From: Verrucomicrobiaceae bacterium UBA2429
GTDB lineage: Bacteria > Verrucomicrobiota > Verrucomicrobiia > Verrucomicrobiales > Verrucomicrobiaceae
Direction of reading: 5' to 3'
Assembly: GCA_002343505.1 (NCBI GenBank)
Contig: DDQZ01000067.1
Span: 340-64,339 of the forward strand
DNA length: 64,000 bases
A program made the translations under genes and the position numbers. Positions 6,467-17,600 of this stretch are shown here, in pieces. Position 1 is the stretch's first letter, and each line of letters starts with the position of its first letter. The notes under the pieces are model-generated. The model was not told where the DNA came from. It searched no databases and saw only the letters and a list, made by a program, of their open reading frames with translations.

Positions 6467-8224
6467 ATGAGCCAGGCCGCCACTCCCGACATCCGCCAAT
6501 GGCAGGGCACTCCGGTTTCCGCCGGAGTGGCGCACGCGCCGGTGCATGTGCTCAAGGACCACTTCGACGAGCCGGACGCCGAGCCGATCCAGCCCGGGGA
6601 TGTGGAAAGGGAGCTGGAGCGCTGGCACGCGGCGCTTGATCTGACGCACCAGGAGATCGAGGCCCTGCAAGCCCGCGTGCGCGAGGAGCAGGGCAATGAC
6701 GAGGCCGACATCTTCGAGACGCACCTGCTCATCCTCCAGGACAACTCCGTGCGCAAGCAGGTGGAGAAGACCGTGCGCGAGAAGCTCGTGTGCGTGGACG
6801 CGGTGTATTACCGCCTCATGCGCAGGCACATGGACGCCCTGCGCGGGCTGTCCGACTCCTACCTGCGGGAGCGCTTCGTGGACATCAAGGACATCACCCA
6901 GCGTGTGATGCGCCACCTGCGCGGCGAACTGCTGGACCACCCGATGTTCGAGGATCCCGTCATCATCGTGGCGCGCGACCTCACGCCCTCGGACACCGTG
7001 CAGCTCGACCGCAGCAAGGTGCTCGGCTTCGCCGTGGAGACCGGCAGCGCCAACTCCCACGCGGCCATCATCGCCCGCTCCCTCGGCCTGCCCGCCGTCG
7101 TCCGCCTGCACAACATCTGCGAGGAGCTGCACTCCGGGGATGTGGTCCTGCTCGACGGCGAGGAGGGCCTGCTCATCCTCAATCCCGACGCCGCCACCCT
7201 GGCCGGCTACCGCAGCCGCGAGGAGGAGGCCGAGCAGTTCGAGGACGCCCTGCACATCGAGCGCCACGCCGCCGCCGTCACCACCGACGGCCAGCCGCTG
7301 GAAATCTGCGCCAACGCCGAGTTCGTCGAGGAGATGAAGGCCATCCGGGACTGCGGCGCCGCCCATGTCGGACTCTTCCGCACCGAGTTCCTCCACCTGG
7401 AGGACCCCGAAGGCTCCGAGGACTGGCTGGCCGAGGCCTACACGGCCGCCGTGCGCGCCATGCATCCCGGCCAGGTCATCTTCCGCACGCTCGACATCGG
7501 CGGCGACAAGCTGGACGCCGAGATGCTCGCCGAGGCCGAGCCCAACCCCTTCCTGGGCTGGCGCGGCATCCGCGTGTCCCTGGGCCGCCCCGCCCTCTTC
7601 AAGCGCCAGCTCCGCGCCATGCTGCGCGCCGCCGCGCATGGCGAGGTGGGCATCATGTTTCCCATGGTCAGCGGCGTGGAGGAGGTGCGCCAGGCCAGGG
7701 CGCTGCTGGAGGAGTGCGCCGCCGAGCTGCGCGCGCGCGGCATCGAGCCGCCGGGCGTGGAGATCGGCGCCATGATCGAAATCCCCAGCGCCGCGCTCTC
7801 CGCCGACCTCATCGCCGCCGAGGTGGACTTCCTCAGCCTGGGCACCAATGACCTGGTCCAGTACACCCTCGCGGTGGACCGGCTCAACGAGCGCGTCGCG
7901 GGCCTCTACCAGCCCACCCACCCGGCCATCCTGCGCCTCATCGCCGTCACTGTCGAGGCGGCGCGCCAGGCCGGCATCCGCGCCTGCATCTGCGGGGAGA
8001 TGGCCGCCGATGTCGAGATGACCCCGCTGCTCATCGGCCTCGGCCTCAACGAGCTCAGCGTCGCCTCAGGCCAGGTGGCGCGCGTGAAGCACGCGGTGCG
8101 CAGGCTGCACTCCGGCGAATGCCGCGAGCTGGCCAAAACCGCCCGCCGCCTGGCCTCCGCCCCCGAGGTGCTGGAGCTCACCCGCCGCAAGGCGCGGCAA
8201 TGCTACCCCGAGCTCTTCGAGTGA
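6467..8224 (+). CDS. ptsI: Phosphoenolpyruvate-protein phosphotransferase (PTS enzyme I)
   Basis: A 585-aa enzyme I, which autophosphorylates from PEP and passes phosphate to HPr in the cytoplasm. The phospho-His lies in GSANSHAAIIARSLGLPA (His198), slightly varied from the usual TSHTAIMAR. The C-terminal PEP-binding barrel has FRTEFL, RTLDIGGDK, LGTNDLVQYTLAVDR and CGEMA, including the catalytic Cys. Length matches the family. No HPr, HPr kinase or EII gene lies nearby, so it may serve a regulatory PTS rather than sugar uptake (inference). The phosphatase gene is divergent and cdd follows 56 nt downstream. Confidence 0.95.
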   Translation: MSQAATPDIRQWQGTPVSAGVAHAPVHVLKDHFDEPDAEPIQPGDVERELERWHAALDLTHQEIEALQARVREEQGNDEADIFETHLLILQDNSVRKQVEKTVREKLVCVDAVYYRLMRRHMDALRGLSDSYLRERFVDIKDITQRVMRHLRGELLDHPMFEDPVIIVARDLTPSDTVQLDRSKVLGFAVETGSANSHAAIIARSLGLPAVVRLHNICEELHSGDVVLLDGEEGLLILNPDAATLAGYRSREEEAEQFEDALHIERHAAAVTTDGQPLEICANAEFVEEMKAIRDCGAAHVGLFRTEFLHLEDPEGSEDWLAEAYTAAVRAMHPGQVIFRTLDIGGDKLDAEMLAEAEPNPFLGWRGIRVSLGRPALFKRQLRAMLRAAAHGEVGIMFPMVSGVEEVRQARALLEECAAELRARGIEPPGVEIGAMIEIPSAALSADLIAAEVDFLSLGTNDLVQYTLAVDRLNERVAGLYQPTHPAILRLIAVTVEAARQAGIRACICGEMAADVEMTPLLIGLGLNELSVASGQVARVKHAVRRLHSGECRELAKTARRLASAPEVLELTRRKARQCYPELFE

Positions 8225-8280
8225 GCCTTCCCTGCCTGAGCGCAACATCCACCCACCCTCCCTCCCGCGCCCTCACCGTC

Positions 8281-8670
8281 ATGCCCGCCGATCTGCTCAC
8301 CCTGGCCCGGCAAGCCGCCGCGAAGGCGCACGCGCCGTATTCGCGCTTCCAGGTGGGGTGCGCGCTGGAGACGGAGGCGGGCGGAATGTTCCAGGGCTGC
8401 AATGTGGAGAACGCCAGTTACGGGCTGACGATCTGCGCCGAGCGCGCGGCCATTTTCCAGGCGGTGGCCGCGGAAGGCGGCGGGATGCGCGTCCGCAGGC
8501 TGGCGGTGGTCTGCCCCGGCCATGAGTTCCCGCCCTGCGGCGCGTGCCGGCAGGTCATCGCGGAGTTTTCCCTGCCCGGCGGCGCCACGGAGGTGACCTT
8601 TCTGCAAAACGGGCGCGCTGTGACGCGGACTGCCGCGGAGCTGCTGCCGGAGGCGTTCGGCCTTGGCTGA
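8281..8670 (+). CDS. cdd: Cytidine deaminase
   Basis: A 129-aa homotetramer-type cytidine deaminase converting cytidine/deoxycytidine to uridine in pyrimidine salvage. It has the substrate-binding PYSRFQVGCAL and NVENASYGLTICAERAA, with the zinc-ligand Cys and proton-shuttle Glu in CAE, and the second zinc motif PPCGACRQV. The start is the ATG at 8281, placing PYSRF at the usual distance from the N-terminus; the open frame continues upstream over the end of ptsI but has no family sequence there. It lies on the same strand as ptsI (56 nt) and is convergent with the DUF1501 gene. Confidence 0.95.
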   Translation: MPADLLTLARQAAAKAHAPYSRFQVGCALETEAGGMFQGCNVENASYGLTICAERAAIFQAVAAEGGGMRVRRLAVVCPGHEFPPCGACRQVIAEFSLPGGATEVTFLQNGRAVTRTAAELLPEAFGLG

Positions 8671-8678
8671 GCCGGGCC

Positions 8679-10127
<1,449 letters not shown>

Positions 10128-10229
10128 GACGGGGGAGTTTACACACGATCAAGGCTGCCGCGCGCCGGTTTTGGACAGGAAATGTGAAGCCCGGCGCCCG
10201 AAACAGGGTTCTGGCGGGCGGGGGGGGAA

Positions 10230-11267
10230 TCACATGAAGAGGACTTCGTGGTCCATGCGGCCTTTGCTGCCGGTGATCTGGTGCCAGGAGCTGTCATCAT
10301 TGAGGACGATCCAGCGGCGCTCCTCGGCGCGGTAAAACCAGTCCTTGTCCTGCTGGTAGTAGATCTGGCAGTGCTCGCGCTCGAGGATGTTGATGATCTC
10401 GTTGCCGTGGGACTCGCGGTCGCTGATGTCGGTGGTGGCCTTCTGCCCCATCTCGCTGTAGATGTGGTTGAGGTCGAGGAGCATGGAGGCGGTGCCGGGG
10501 TCCATGGGCACGGCGTTGAGGCCGATGCGGCGCGCCTCCTCGATGAGCACGGGGTAGGCGTGGGAGGGGTATTTGGAGTTGAGGGTGGTGGCGATCTGGC
10601 GGCGCTTTTTGGCGTCCCTGACATGGTGGGAGAGGATCTCCTCGCAAAGCATGAGGGAGAGGGAGTCGGCGCGGTCCACGGCGCCGATGACGAGGGGGTG
10701 GATGTACTGGAAGAGCGCGTGGTAGGGGTTCATGTCACTGCCTGCGCCCTCGTTGTGACGCCAGAGGCTGATGACACGCTTGACCTCGTCGAGGCTGACG
10801 CTGACGCGGTCGTTGTCGCGGTCAATGGGGGAGAGGTCGTGGGTGAGGGAGGTGTCCACGGCGGTGAGGTAGGCGATGGGCCCCATCTGAATCTCCTCGG
10901 CGCCGAGGGCGATCATGGTGGCGGCGGAGGCGCATTCGAGGGGGGCGAGGGCGACGAGCTTTTTGCAGTAGCGGCGGATGAGGTTCACCATGCGCAGGGC
11001 GGCGCGGCCGTTGCCGCCGTCGGACTTGACGAAAAGGTAGAGGGTGTCCTGAGGGCCGATGTGCTCGAGCAGGCGGAAGAGGGCGGTGACGTCGTTGTGG
11101 CAGACGGAGCCGCGCGAGCCGTTCCAGTAGGTGACGAGTTTGCCGCCGAGGCGCTTTTCGATCTTTTGGATCATGGCCTGTGTTTTGTCGAAGAGCACGG
11201 GGGGCTGCTTGAACCCGGGCGCGGGCGCGGCTTTGGCGAGGGCGGATTTTTTGGGGGAGGCTGGCAT
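10230..11267 (-). CDS. SDH-type serine protease, ClpP/SppA crotonase-like fold
   Basis: A 345-aa cytoplasmic protein matching the serine dehydrogenase proteinase (SDH_sah, PF01972-like) group, which shares the ClpP/SppA fold. Visible core: LYLFVKSDGGNGRAALRMV (oxyanion-type strand and glycine turn), then ECASAATMIALGAEEIQMGP, with a Ser where the nucleophile lies in this fold. It has no signal peptide and a Lys/Pro/Ala-rich N-terminal tail of about 20 residues. The C-terminal roughly 90 residues are an additional domain. It lies 93 nt downstream of sucC on the same strand, with no obvious functional link. Substrates are unknown. Confidence 0.72.
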   Translation of the reverse strand: MPASPKKSALAKAAPAPGFKQPPVLFDKTQAMIQKIEKRLGGKLVTYWNGSRGSVCHNDVTALFRLLEHIGPQDTLYLFVKSDGGNGRAALRMVNLIRRYCKKLVALAPLECASAATMIALGAEEIQMGPIAYLTAVDTSLTHDLSPIDRDNDRVSVSLDEVKRVISLWRHNEGAGSDMNPYHALFQYIHPLVIGAVDRADSLSLMLCEEILSHHVRDAKKRRQIATTLNSKYPSHAYPVLIEEARRIGLNAVPMDPGTASMLLDLNHIYSEMGQKATTDISDRESHGNEIINILEREHCQIYYQQDKDWFYRAEERRWIVLNDDSSWHQITGSKGRMDHEVLFM

Positions 11268-11360
11268 GAGGGTTGGATGTGGGGAAAGCCGCGCGCGGAT
11301 GCGCGGCAGCGCGCGGGCACGCTGTACGAACGGGCTCGATGGAGGCCCGCCCCGGCGGGG

Positions 11361-12548
11361 TCAGGCGGCTTTGACGGCGGCGACGATTTTTTTCGCGGCG
11401 TCGGTGAGGCCGTCGGCGCTGGTGATGGCGAGGCCGCTGGCGGCGAGGGTGGCTTTGCCGGCTTCGACGTTGTTGCCCTCGAGGCGGACGACGAGGGGGA
11501 TGGTCAATGACACCTCGCGCGCGGCGGCGATGATGCCGTGGGCGATGATGTCGCAGTCCATGATGCCGCCGAAGATGTTGACGAGGATGCCCTTCACATT
11601 CGGGTCGCCGAGGATGATTTTGAAGGCGGCGGCGACCTGCTCCTTGGTGGCGCCGCCGCCGACGTCGAGGAAGTTCGCGGGCTCGCCGCCGTGGAGCTTG
11701 ATGATGTCCATGGTGCTCATGGCAAGGCCGGCGCCGTTAACGAGGCAGGCGATGTCGCCGTCGAGGCCGATATAGTTGAGGCCGAACTCGCTGGCGGCGA
11801 CTTCGCGCGGGTCCTCCTCGGTGGTGTCGCGCATGGCGGTGACCTCCTTCTGGCGGTAGAGGGCGTTGTCGTCAAAGTTGAACTTGGCGTCGAGGGCCAC
11901 GACCTGGCCGTCGGCGGTGATGGCGAGGGGATTGACCTCGACGAGGGAGCAGTCGCTCTTCAAATAAAGGCTCCAGAGGGAAAGGAAGAGCTTGGCGGCC
12001 TGGGCGGCGAGCTTGCCGGTCAGGCCGAGCCGGGCGGCGACTTTGCGCGCCTGGTAGGCCTGGAGTCCGAAGGCGGGGCTGATGAACTCCTTGATGATCT
12101 TTTCCGGCGTCTTTTCGGCGACCTCCTCGATGTTCATGCCGCCCTCGGTGCTGGCGATGAGGGCGTGGCTGCTGCTGCCGCGGTCGAAGAGGATGGCGAT
12201 GTAGTGCTCCTTGACGATGTCCACGGATTTGGCGACGAGGACTTTGCTGACGAGCTTGCCCTCGGGCCCGGTCTGGTGGGTGACGAGAGTCTGGCCGAGC
12301 ATTTTCTCCGCGATGTCCCGCGCCTCGGCGGCGGTATTGACGACATGGACACCGCCTTTGAAGCCGTTTTTGAAGGCGCCCTTGCCGCGCCCGCCGGCGT
12401 GAACCTGGGCTTTGACCACGAGGCCGGCGCCTCCAAGCTCCTCAGCGGCCCTGCCCGCCTCGTCGGCGGTGGCGGCGACTTTGCCCGCGGGTGTGGCGAC
12501 GCCGAATTTCTGAAAGAGTTCCTTGGCCTGGTATTCGTGGATGTTCAT
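11361..12548 (-). CDS. sucC: Succinate-CoA ligase (ADP-forming), beta subunit
   Basis: A 395-aa SucC, the ATP-grasp beta subunit of succinyl-CoA synthetase in the TCA cycle. It begins [12 protein letters not shown] as in all SucC proteins; this fixes the start at 12548, although the frame is open further upstream. It has [11 protein letters not shown], the EVNPLAI Mg-binding segment, and [26 protein letters not shown] and ILVNIFGGI in the C-terminal ligase domain. SucD normally follows sucC directly, but here the next gene is an SDH-type protease, so the partner must be elsewhere. It is divergent from the TetR regulator with a 247-bp gap. Confidence 0.95.
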   Translation of the reverse strand: MNIHEYQAKELFQKFGVATPAGKVAATADEAGRAAEELGGAGLVVKAQVHAGGRGKGAFKNGFKGGVHVVNTAAEARDIAEKMLGQTLVTHQTGPEGKLVSKVLVAKSVDIVKEHYIAILFDRGSSSHALIASTEGGMNIEEVAEKTPEKIIKEFISPAFGLQAYQARKVAARLGLTGKLAAQAAKLFLSLWSLYLKSDCSLVEVNPLAITADGQVVALDAKFNFDDNALYRQKEVTAMRDTTEEDPREVAASEFGLNYIGLDGDIACLVNGAGLAMSTMDIIKLHGGEPANFLDVGGGATKEQVAAAFKIILGDPNVKGILVNIFGGIMDCDIIAHGIIAAAREVSLTIPLVVRLEGNNVEAGKATLAASGLAITSADGLTDAAKKIVAAVKAA

Positions 12549-12761
12549 GGGGGAAAGCGGCGCGCAGAATAGAAAGCCGCTCCCCCCGGTCAAGCCTGCG
12601 CGCGGATTCTTTGCCCGGCCGGGAAACATCCAGACGGCGGCGGTGAGGATGAGCTTGAAGGAAATTCCGCGGAATGCCGCGCCCGGTGAAACCGCGCAGG
12701 GTCGGTGCCGGCGGACAGCACCCGTTTTCAATCCCGAAGCTGTGCCTCAAAAAGAAAATAG

Positions 12762-12777
12762 TTGACCAATCGTCTAG
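12762..12777. promoter_or_regulatory. Operator O1 of the TetR regulator (upstream of tetR)
   Basis: The 16-nt site TTGACCAATCGTCTAG differs at a few positions from the palindrome TTGACCAATTGGTCAA and shares its left half with the site in front of the efflux operon (13416-13431). It lies 19 nt before the tetR ATG and contains TTGACC, which could double as a -35 box, so binding would autoregulate. Confidence 0.6.
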
Positions 12778-12795
12778 TTGCCGCTTTAGAGCGTC

Positions 12796-13398
12796 ATGGG
12801 ACGAACCTCCGACGCCAAAGAACGCCTCATCGAAGCTGTGACCGAGCTGATCTGGACCGGCAGCTACGGCAGCACCTCCGTGGATCAGATTTGTGAGCGG
12901 GCTGGAGTGAAAAAAGGCAGCTTTTACCACTTCTTCGAATCGAAGACCGAGCTCGCGGTGACCGGCATCGAGCATGGCTGGACGGAGCATCGCAAGAAGC
13001 TGGACCAGGCATTCTCACCCGTGATCCCGCCTCTGGAGCGCATCTGGAGATGCTTCCGCGAATTCCGCCAGGAGCAGGAGGAAATGAAGGAAAAGCATGG
13101 TCGCGTGCTCGGCTGCCCCATTCACTCCCTGGGCGCCGAGGTGAGCACCACGGATGACAAACTGCGGGACAAGCTGCAGGAGATCCTGGCCCAGTTCATC
13201 CGCTACTATGAAAGCGCCATCCGCGACGCCCACTACCAGGGCGTCATCGAGGCGCCCGATGCTCCCGCTCTGGCACGGATCGTGTTTGCCTACGGCGAGG
13301 GCCTGCTGCTGCACGCCCGCATCTGGAACGATTTGAGCTTTCTCGACGAGATGGAGGCTGGCGCCCGCCGCATCCTCGGCGTCAAAGGCGAAGACTGA
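12796..13398 (+). CDS. TetR/AcrR family repressor of the RND efflux operon
   Basis: A 200-aa one-domain-plus-ligand-pocket repressor. The N-terminal helix-turn-helix is clear: TSVDQICERAGVKKGSFYHFFESKTEL at about residues 32-58. The C-terminal part (about 80-195) resembles a TetR_C ligand domain with a GCPIHSLGAEVS segment, common in regulators adjacent to efflux or reductase genes. It directly precedes the MFP-RND-OMF operon on the same strand (71 nt), and near-identical palindromes lie before both transcription units, so it probably represses itself and the pump until an inducer binds (inference). Confidence 0.9.
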   Translation: MGRTSDAKERLIEAVTELIWTGSYGSTSVDQICERAGVKKGSFYHFFESKTELAVTGIEHGWTEHRKKLDQAFSPVIPPLERIWRCFREFRQEQEEMKEKHGRVLGCPIHSLGAEVSTTDDKLRDKLQEILAQFIRYYESAIRDAHYQGVIEAPDAPALARIVFAYGEGLLLHARIWNDLSFLDEMEAGARRILGVKGED

Positions 13399-13415
13399 GT
13401 GTTCAACGCCTCTTT

Positions 13416-13431
13416 TTAACCAACTGGTCAA
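13416..13431. promoter_or_regulatory. Operator O2 of the TetR regulator (upstream of efflux operon)
   Basis: TTAACCAACTGGTCAA is a near-perfect 16-nt palindrome whose reverse complement begins TTGACCA, matching the left half of the operator at 12762-12777. It lies between the tetR stop and the adaptor start codon, where a repressor would control the pump genes. Confidence 0.65.
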
Positions 13432-13469
13432 CTTTACTTCCGGCAAATCCCCAAAAAACAAAGCACCTC

Positions 13470-14630
13470 GTGAAAACTCAAGCCTTCCTCCCGCTCATCC
13501 TGCTCCTCGCCGCCTGCGGCAGGCCGTCTGCCGGCCCGCCGATGGGCGAAATGCCACCCGCCCAAGTCACCCTTGGCGTGGTCGAGGAGAAGAAACTCGT
13601 CGAATGGGAGGAGTTCACCGGACGCGTCGAGCCGGTGGAGACTGTGGAACTGCGCCCGCGTGTGTCCGGTTACATCACCGGGGTGCGTTTTGAGGCGGGT
13701 TCCCTCGTGAGGAAAGACGAGGTGCTTTTCACCATTGATCCGCGTCCTTTCCAGACCCGGCTCGATGGCGCGCGCGCCGAGCTGGCGCGGACCGAGGCGG
13801 CGGCAAAAGCGGCCAGGCTGGAGTTTGACCGCGTGTCGTCCCTGCTGGCCGCCAAGGCCATCGCGCCTGAGCAGGCGGAGGCGCGCGAGTCCGCGTGGCA
13901 CCAGGCCCAGGCCGCGCAGGCCAGCGCGGCGGCGGATGTGCGCTCGGCGGAGCTGCAGCTCTCCCACTGCGAGGTGCGCGCGCCCATCAGCGGCCGCGTG
14001 GGCCGCGCGCTGACCACGCCGGGAAATTATGTCACGGATGGCAGCACCGTGCTCACGACCATCGTCACCGCCGCGCCGGTGCATGTGTATGTGGACATTG
14101 ATGAAAACAGCCTGCTGCGGCTCCAGGAACTGCGGCGGGAAAAGAAACTTTACACCAACGGCCAGGGCCGCGTGCCGGTGGAACTGCAGCTTTCCAATGA
14201 GAGCGGCTTCGGTCATCGCGGCCATATCGAGTCCTTTGACAACCGCCTGAACGCGGCCACCGGCAGCATGGTGGTGCGCTGCGAGTTCGCCAATGAGAAG
14301 GGCGAGCTGACGCCGGGACTCTTTGCCCGAGTGCGGCTGCCTGTGACGGCGGAGTATCCGGCCATGCTCCTGGATGAAAAAGCCGTGCTCACCGACCAGG
14401 CCAACAAATATGTGCTCGGCGTGGAGGAAAAGGACGGCCAGCTCGTGTCCGCCTACAAGCCGGTCGTCATCGGCCCCGCGCTGGAAGGCAGGCGCATCAT
14501 CCGCTCCGGCCTGAAGGCGGGGGAAAAGGTCATCATCAACGGCATGGCCAGGCTGCCCCAGCCGGGCTTGCCCGTCGCGCCGGTTCAGGCGGATGCGGCG
14601 AAGCAGGTGTCCGCGGCCGGCGCTCAATGA
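13470..14630 (+). CDS. RND efflux periplasmic adaptor (membrane fusion protein, AcrA/MexE type)
   Basis: A 386-aa adaptor that bridges the inner-membrane pump and the outer-membrane channel. It starts with GTG at 13470 and has a lipoprotein signal peptide ending LLLAACG, so it is probably lipid-anchored in the periplasm. Lipoyl-type half motifs are present (VRPRVSGYI-like near residue 60 and HCEVRAPISGRVGRAL near 170), with the alpha-helical hairpin between them (about 95-160, Ala/Glu/Arg-rich) and beta-barrel residues after 190. It is the first gene of the efflux operon, 36 nt before the pump, and is preceded by the O2 palindrome. Confidence 0.93.
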   Translation: MKTQAFLPLILLLAACGRPSAGPPMGEMPPAQVTLGVVEEKKLVEWEEFTGRVEPVETVELRPRVSGYITGVRFEAGSLVRKDEVLFTIDPRPFQTRLDGARAELARTEAAAKAARLEFDRVSSLLAAKAIAPEQAEARESAWHQAQAAQASAAADVRSAELQLSHCEVRAPISGRVGRALTTPGNYVTDGSTVLTTIVTAAPVHVYVDIDENSLLRLQELRREKKLYTNGQGRVPVELQLSNESGFGHRGHIESFDNRLNAATGSMVVRCEFANEKGELTPGLFARVRLPVTAEYPAMLLDEKAVLTDQANKYVLGVEEKDGQLVSAYKPVVIGPALEGRRIIRSGLKAGEKVIINGMARLPQPGLPVAPVQADAAKQVSAAGAQ

Positions 14631-14666
14631 CACGGAGCCACGCCCTGACCGTAACATCCACTCCCG

Positions 14667-17600
14667 ATGAACTTTTCCTCCTTCTTCATCACACGTCCCA
14701 TCTTCGCGGGCGTGCTGTCGCTTCTCATCTTCATCCTCGGGGCCATCTCGCTCTTTCAGCTCCCCATCTCGGAGTATCCGGAAGTGGCTCCGCCGACGGT
14801 GATTGTCACGGCCACGTATCCCGGGGCCAATCCGAAGACCATCGCCGAGACGGTGGCCTCGCCCATCGAGCAGGCCATCAACGGCGTCGAGAACATGCTC
14901 TACATGTCGTCCCAGAGCACGGCGAACGGCGTCATGACGCTGACCGTCACCTTCAAGCTGGGCACCGATCTCGACCTCGCCCAGGTGCAGGTGCAAAACC
15001 GCGTCTCCCAGGTGCTGCCGAAGCTGCCGGAGGAGGTGCGCCAGTTCGGCGTCACCACCGTCAAATCCTCGCCGGACCTGACGCTCGTCGTGCATTTGCT
15101 CTCGCCCAACGACCGCTACGACGAGCTGTATCTGCGCAACTACGCCACGCTCAATGTGAAGGACGAGCTGGCGCGCCTGCCCGGCGTGGGCCAGGTGCAG
15201 ATCTTTGGCGGCGGCGAGTATGCCATGCGCGTGTGGATTGATCCCGACAAGGCGGCGGCGCGCGGACTCACCTCCTCCGACATCGTGGCCGCCATCCGCG
15301 AGCAAAACGTGCAGGTGGCCTCCGGCGTCATCGGCCAGCAGCCGGTGAAAAAAGACGTGCCCTTCGAGCTGACCATCAACGCCAAAGGGCGGCTCGTCAG
15401 CGAGGAGGAGTTCGAGAGCATCATCGTCAAAGTCGGCCCGCAGGGTGAGAAGCTGCGCCTCAAGGACCTGGCCCGCATCGAGATGGGCTCCAGCGAGTAC
15501 GCGCTGCGCAGCCTCATCAACAACAAGCGCGCCGTGGGCATCCCCATCTTCCAGCTCCCCGGCGCCAACGCGCTTTCCCTTTCCCAGTCGGTGCGCGCGA
15601 AGATGCAGGAGCTGAAGCAAAAGTTCCCCGAAGGCGTGGACTACGCCATCGCCTACGATCCCACCGTCTTCGTGGACAAGTCCATTGACGCCGTCATCCA
15701 CACGCTGCTGGAGGCCGTGCTGCTCGTGGTGCTCGTGGTCGTGGTCTTTCTGCAAACCTGGCGCGCCTCCATCATCCCGCTCGCGGCGGTGCCGGTCTCG
15801 CTCGTGGGCACCTTCGCCGTGATGCACATGCTCGGCTTTTCCATCAACAACCTCTCCCTCTTCGGCCTTGTGCTCGCCATCGGCATCGTGGTGGATGACG
15901 CCATCGTCGTGGTGGAAAACGTGGAGCGGAACATCCGCAACGGCCTGCGTCCCCTGGAAGCCACGCGCCAGGCCATGAAAGAGGTCACCGGCCCCATCAT
16001 CGCCACCACGCTCGTGCTGTGCGCGGTCTTCATCCCCACGGCCTTCATCAGCGGGCTCAGCGGCCAGTTTTACAAGCAGTTCGCCGTCACCATCGCCATC
16101 TCCACGGTCATTTCCTCCATCGTCTCGCTCACGCTCAGCCCCGCTCTCTCCACGGTGCTGCTGCACGCGCATGATGAGAAAAAGGACCTCGTCTCCCGGT
16201 TGATTGACTTTTTGTTTGGCTGGTTCTTCCGGCCTTTCAACCGCTTCTTCGAGTGGTCTTCGAATCTTTATGTCGGCTTCGTCCGCCAGCTCATCCGCTT
16301 CAGTGTCATCGCGCTGGCCGTCTATGGCGCGCTAGTCTGGGCCACCTGGAAGGGATTCCAAATCGTGCCCACCGGCTTCGTGCCGGGGCAGGACAAGCAA
16401 TACCTCGTCGGCTTCGCGCAACTGCCCGACGGCGCCTCGCTCGACCGCACGGAGGATGTCATGCGGCGCATGTCGGAAATCGCCCTCGCGCATCCTGGGG
16501 TGAAGGACGCCATCGCCTTTCCCGGCCTCTCCATCCACGGCTTCAGCATCAGTCCGAACAGCGGCATCGTGTTCGTCGGTCTGGATGACTTCGAGGAGCG
16601 CGGGTCGGCCGAGCTCAGCGGCGACGCCATTGCCGGAGCCTTGAACGGCAAGTTCGCCGCCATCCAGGATGCCATGGTGCTCGTGCTCTCGCCGCCGCCG
16701 GTGAACGGCATCGGCACCTCGGACGGCTTCAAGCTGATGATCCAGGACCGCGGTGATCAAGGCTACGCCGCGCTCTACCAGGCCACCCAGGCGCTCGTCG
16801 GCGCGGCCTATGGCAGCGGCAAACTGCACCAGGTGTACTCCGGCTACACCGTCAATGTGCCGCAGCTTGAGGCCGATGTGGACCGTGAGAAAGCCAAGAT
16901 GCAGGGAGTGCCGCTGGCGAATCTTTTCGAGACGATGCAGATCAATCTCGGCAGCCTTTATGTGAACGACTTCAACCGCTTCGGCCGCACCTACCAGGTC
17001 ATCGCCCAGGCCGAGCCGCAGTTTCGCGACGATGTGAAGGACATCACCCGCCTGAAGACGCGCAACATGTCCGGCGACATGGTGCCCATCGGCTCCCTGG
17101 TCAAAGTCAGCGAGAGCTTCGGCCCCGACCGCGTCACGCATTACAACGGCGTCCTCGCCGCCGACCTGAACGGCGCGCCGCTGCCGCCGCTGAGCTCGGG
17201 CCAGGGCGAGGCGGTGATCACGGAACTGGCGGAGAAAAACCTGCCGCCGGGCTTTGAATTCCAATGGACCGACCTGACCTATCAAAAGATCATCGCCGGC
17301 AACACCGCCGTCTTTGTCTATCCGCTCTGCATCCTGCTCGTCTTCATGGTGCTGGCCGCGCAGTATGAGAGCCTGCGGCTGCCGCTGGCCATCGTGCTCA
17401 TCGTGCCGTTGTGCCTGCTCTTCGCGCTGGCGGGCGTGTTCCTCGCCGGTGGCGACAACAACATCTTCACCCAGATCGGCTTCATCGTGCTCATCGGCCT
17501 GGCCTGCAAAAACGCCATTCTGATTGTCGAGTTCGCCAAGGAGAAGTTCGAGCACGGTGCCACCGCCTTCGAAGCCGCGCTGGAGGCCTGCCGCCTGCGC

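Noticed and set aside
6365..7921. Long minus-strand open frame continuing upstream of the phosphatase gene
   Set aside because: It is antisense to ptsI, His/Gly/Val-rich, and has no domain; it results from GC-skewed codon positions in the real gene.
13434..16172. 912-codon minus-strand open frame over the efflux operon
   Set aside because: Antisense to the adaptor and pump genes; composition (His, Arg, Asp runs) typical of shadow frames.
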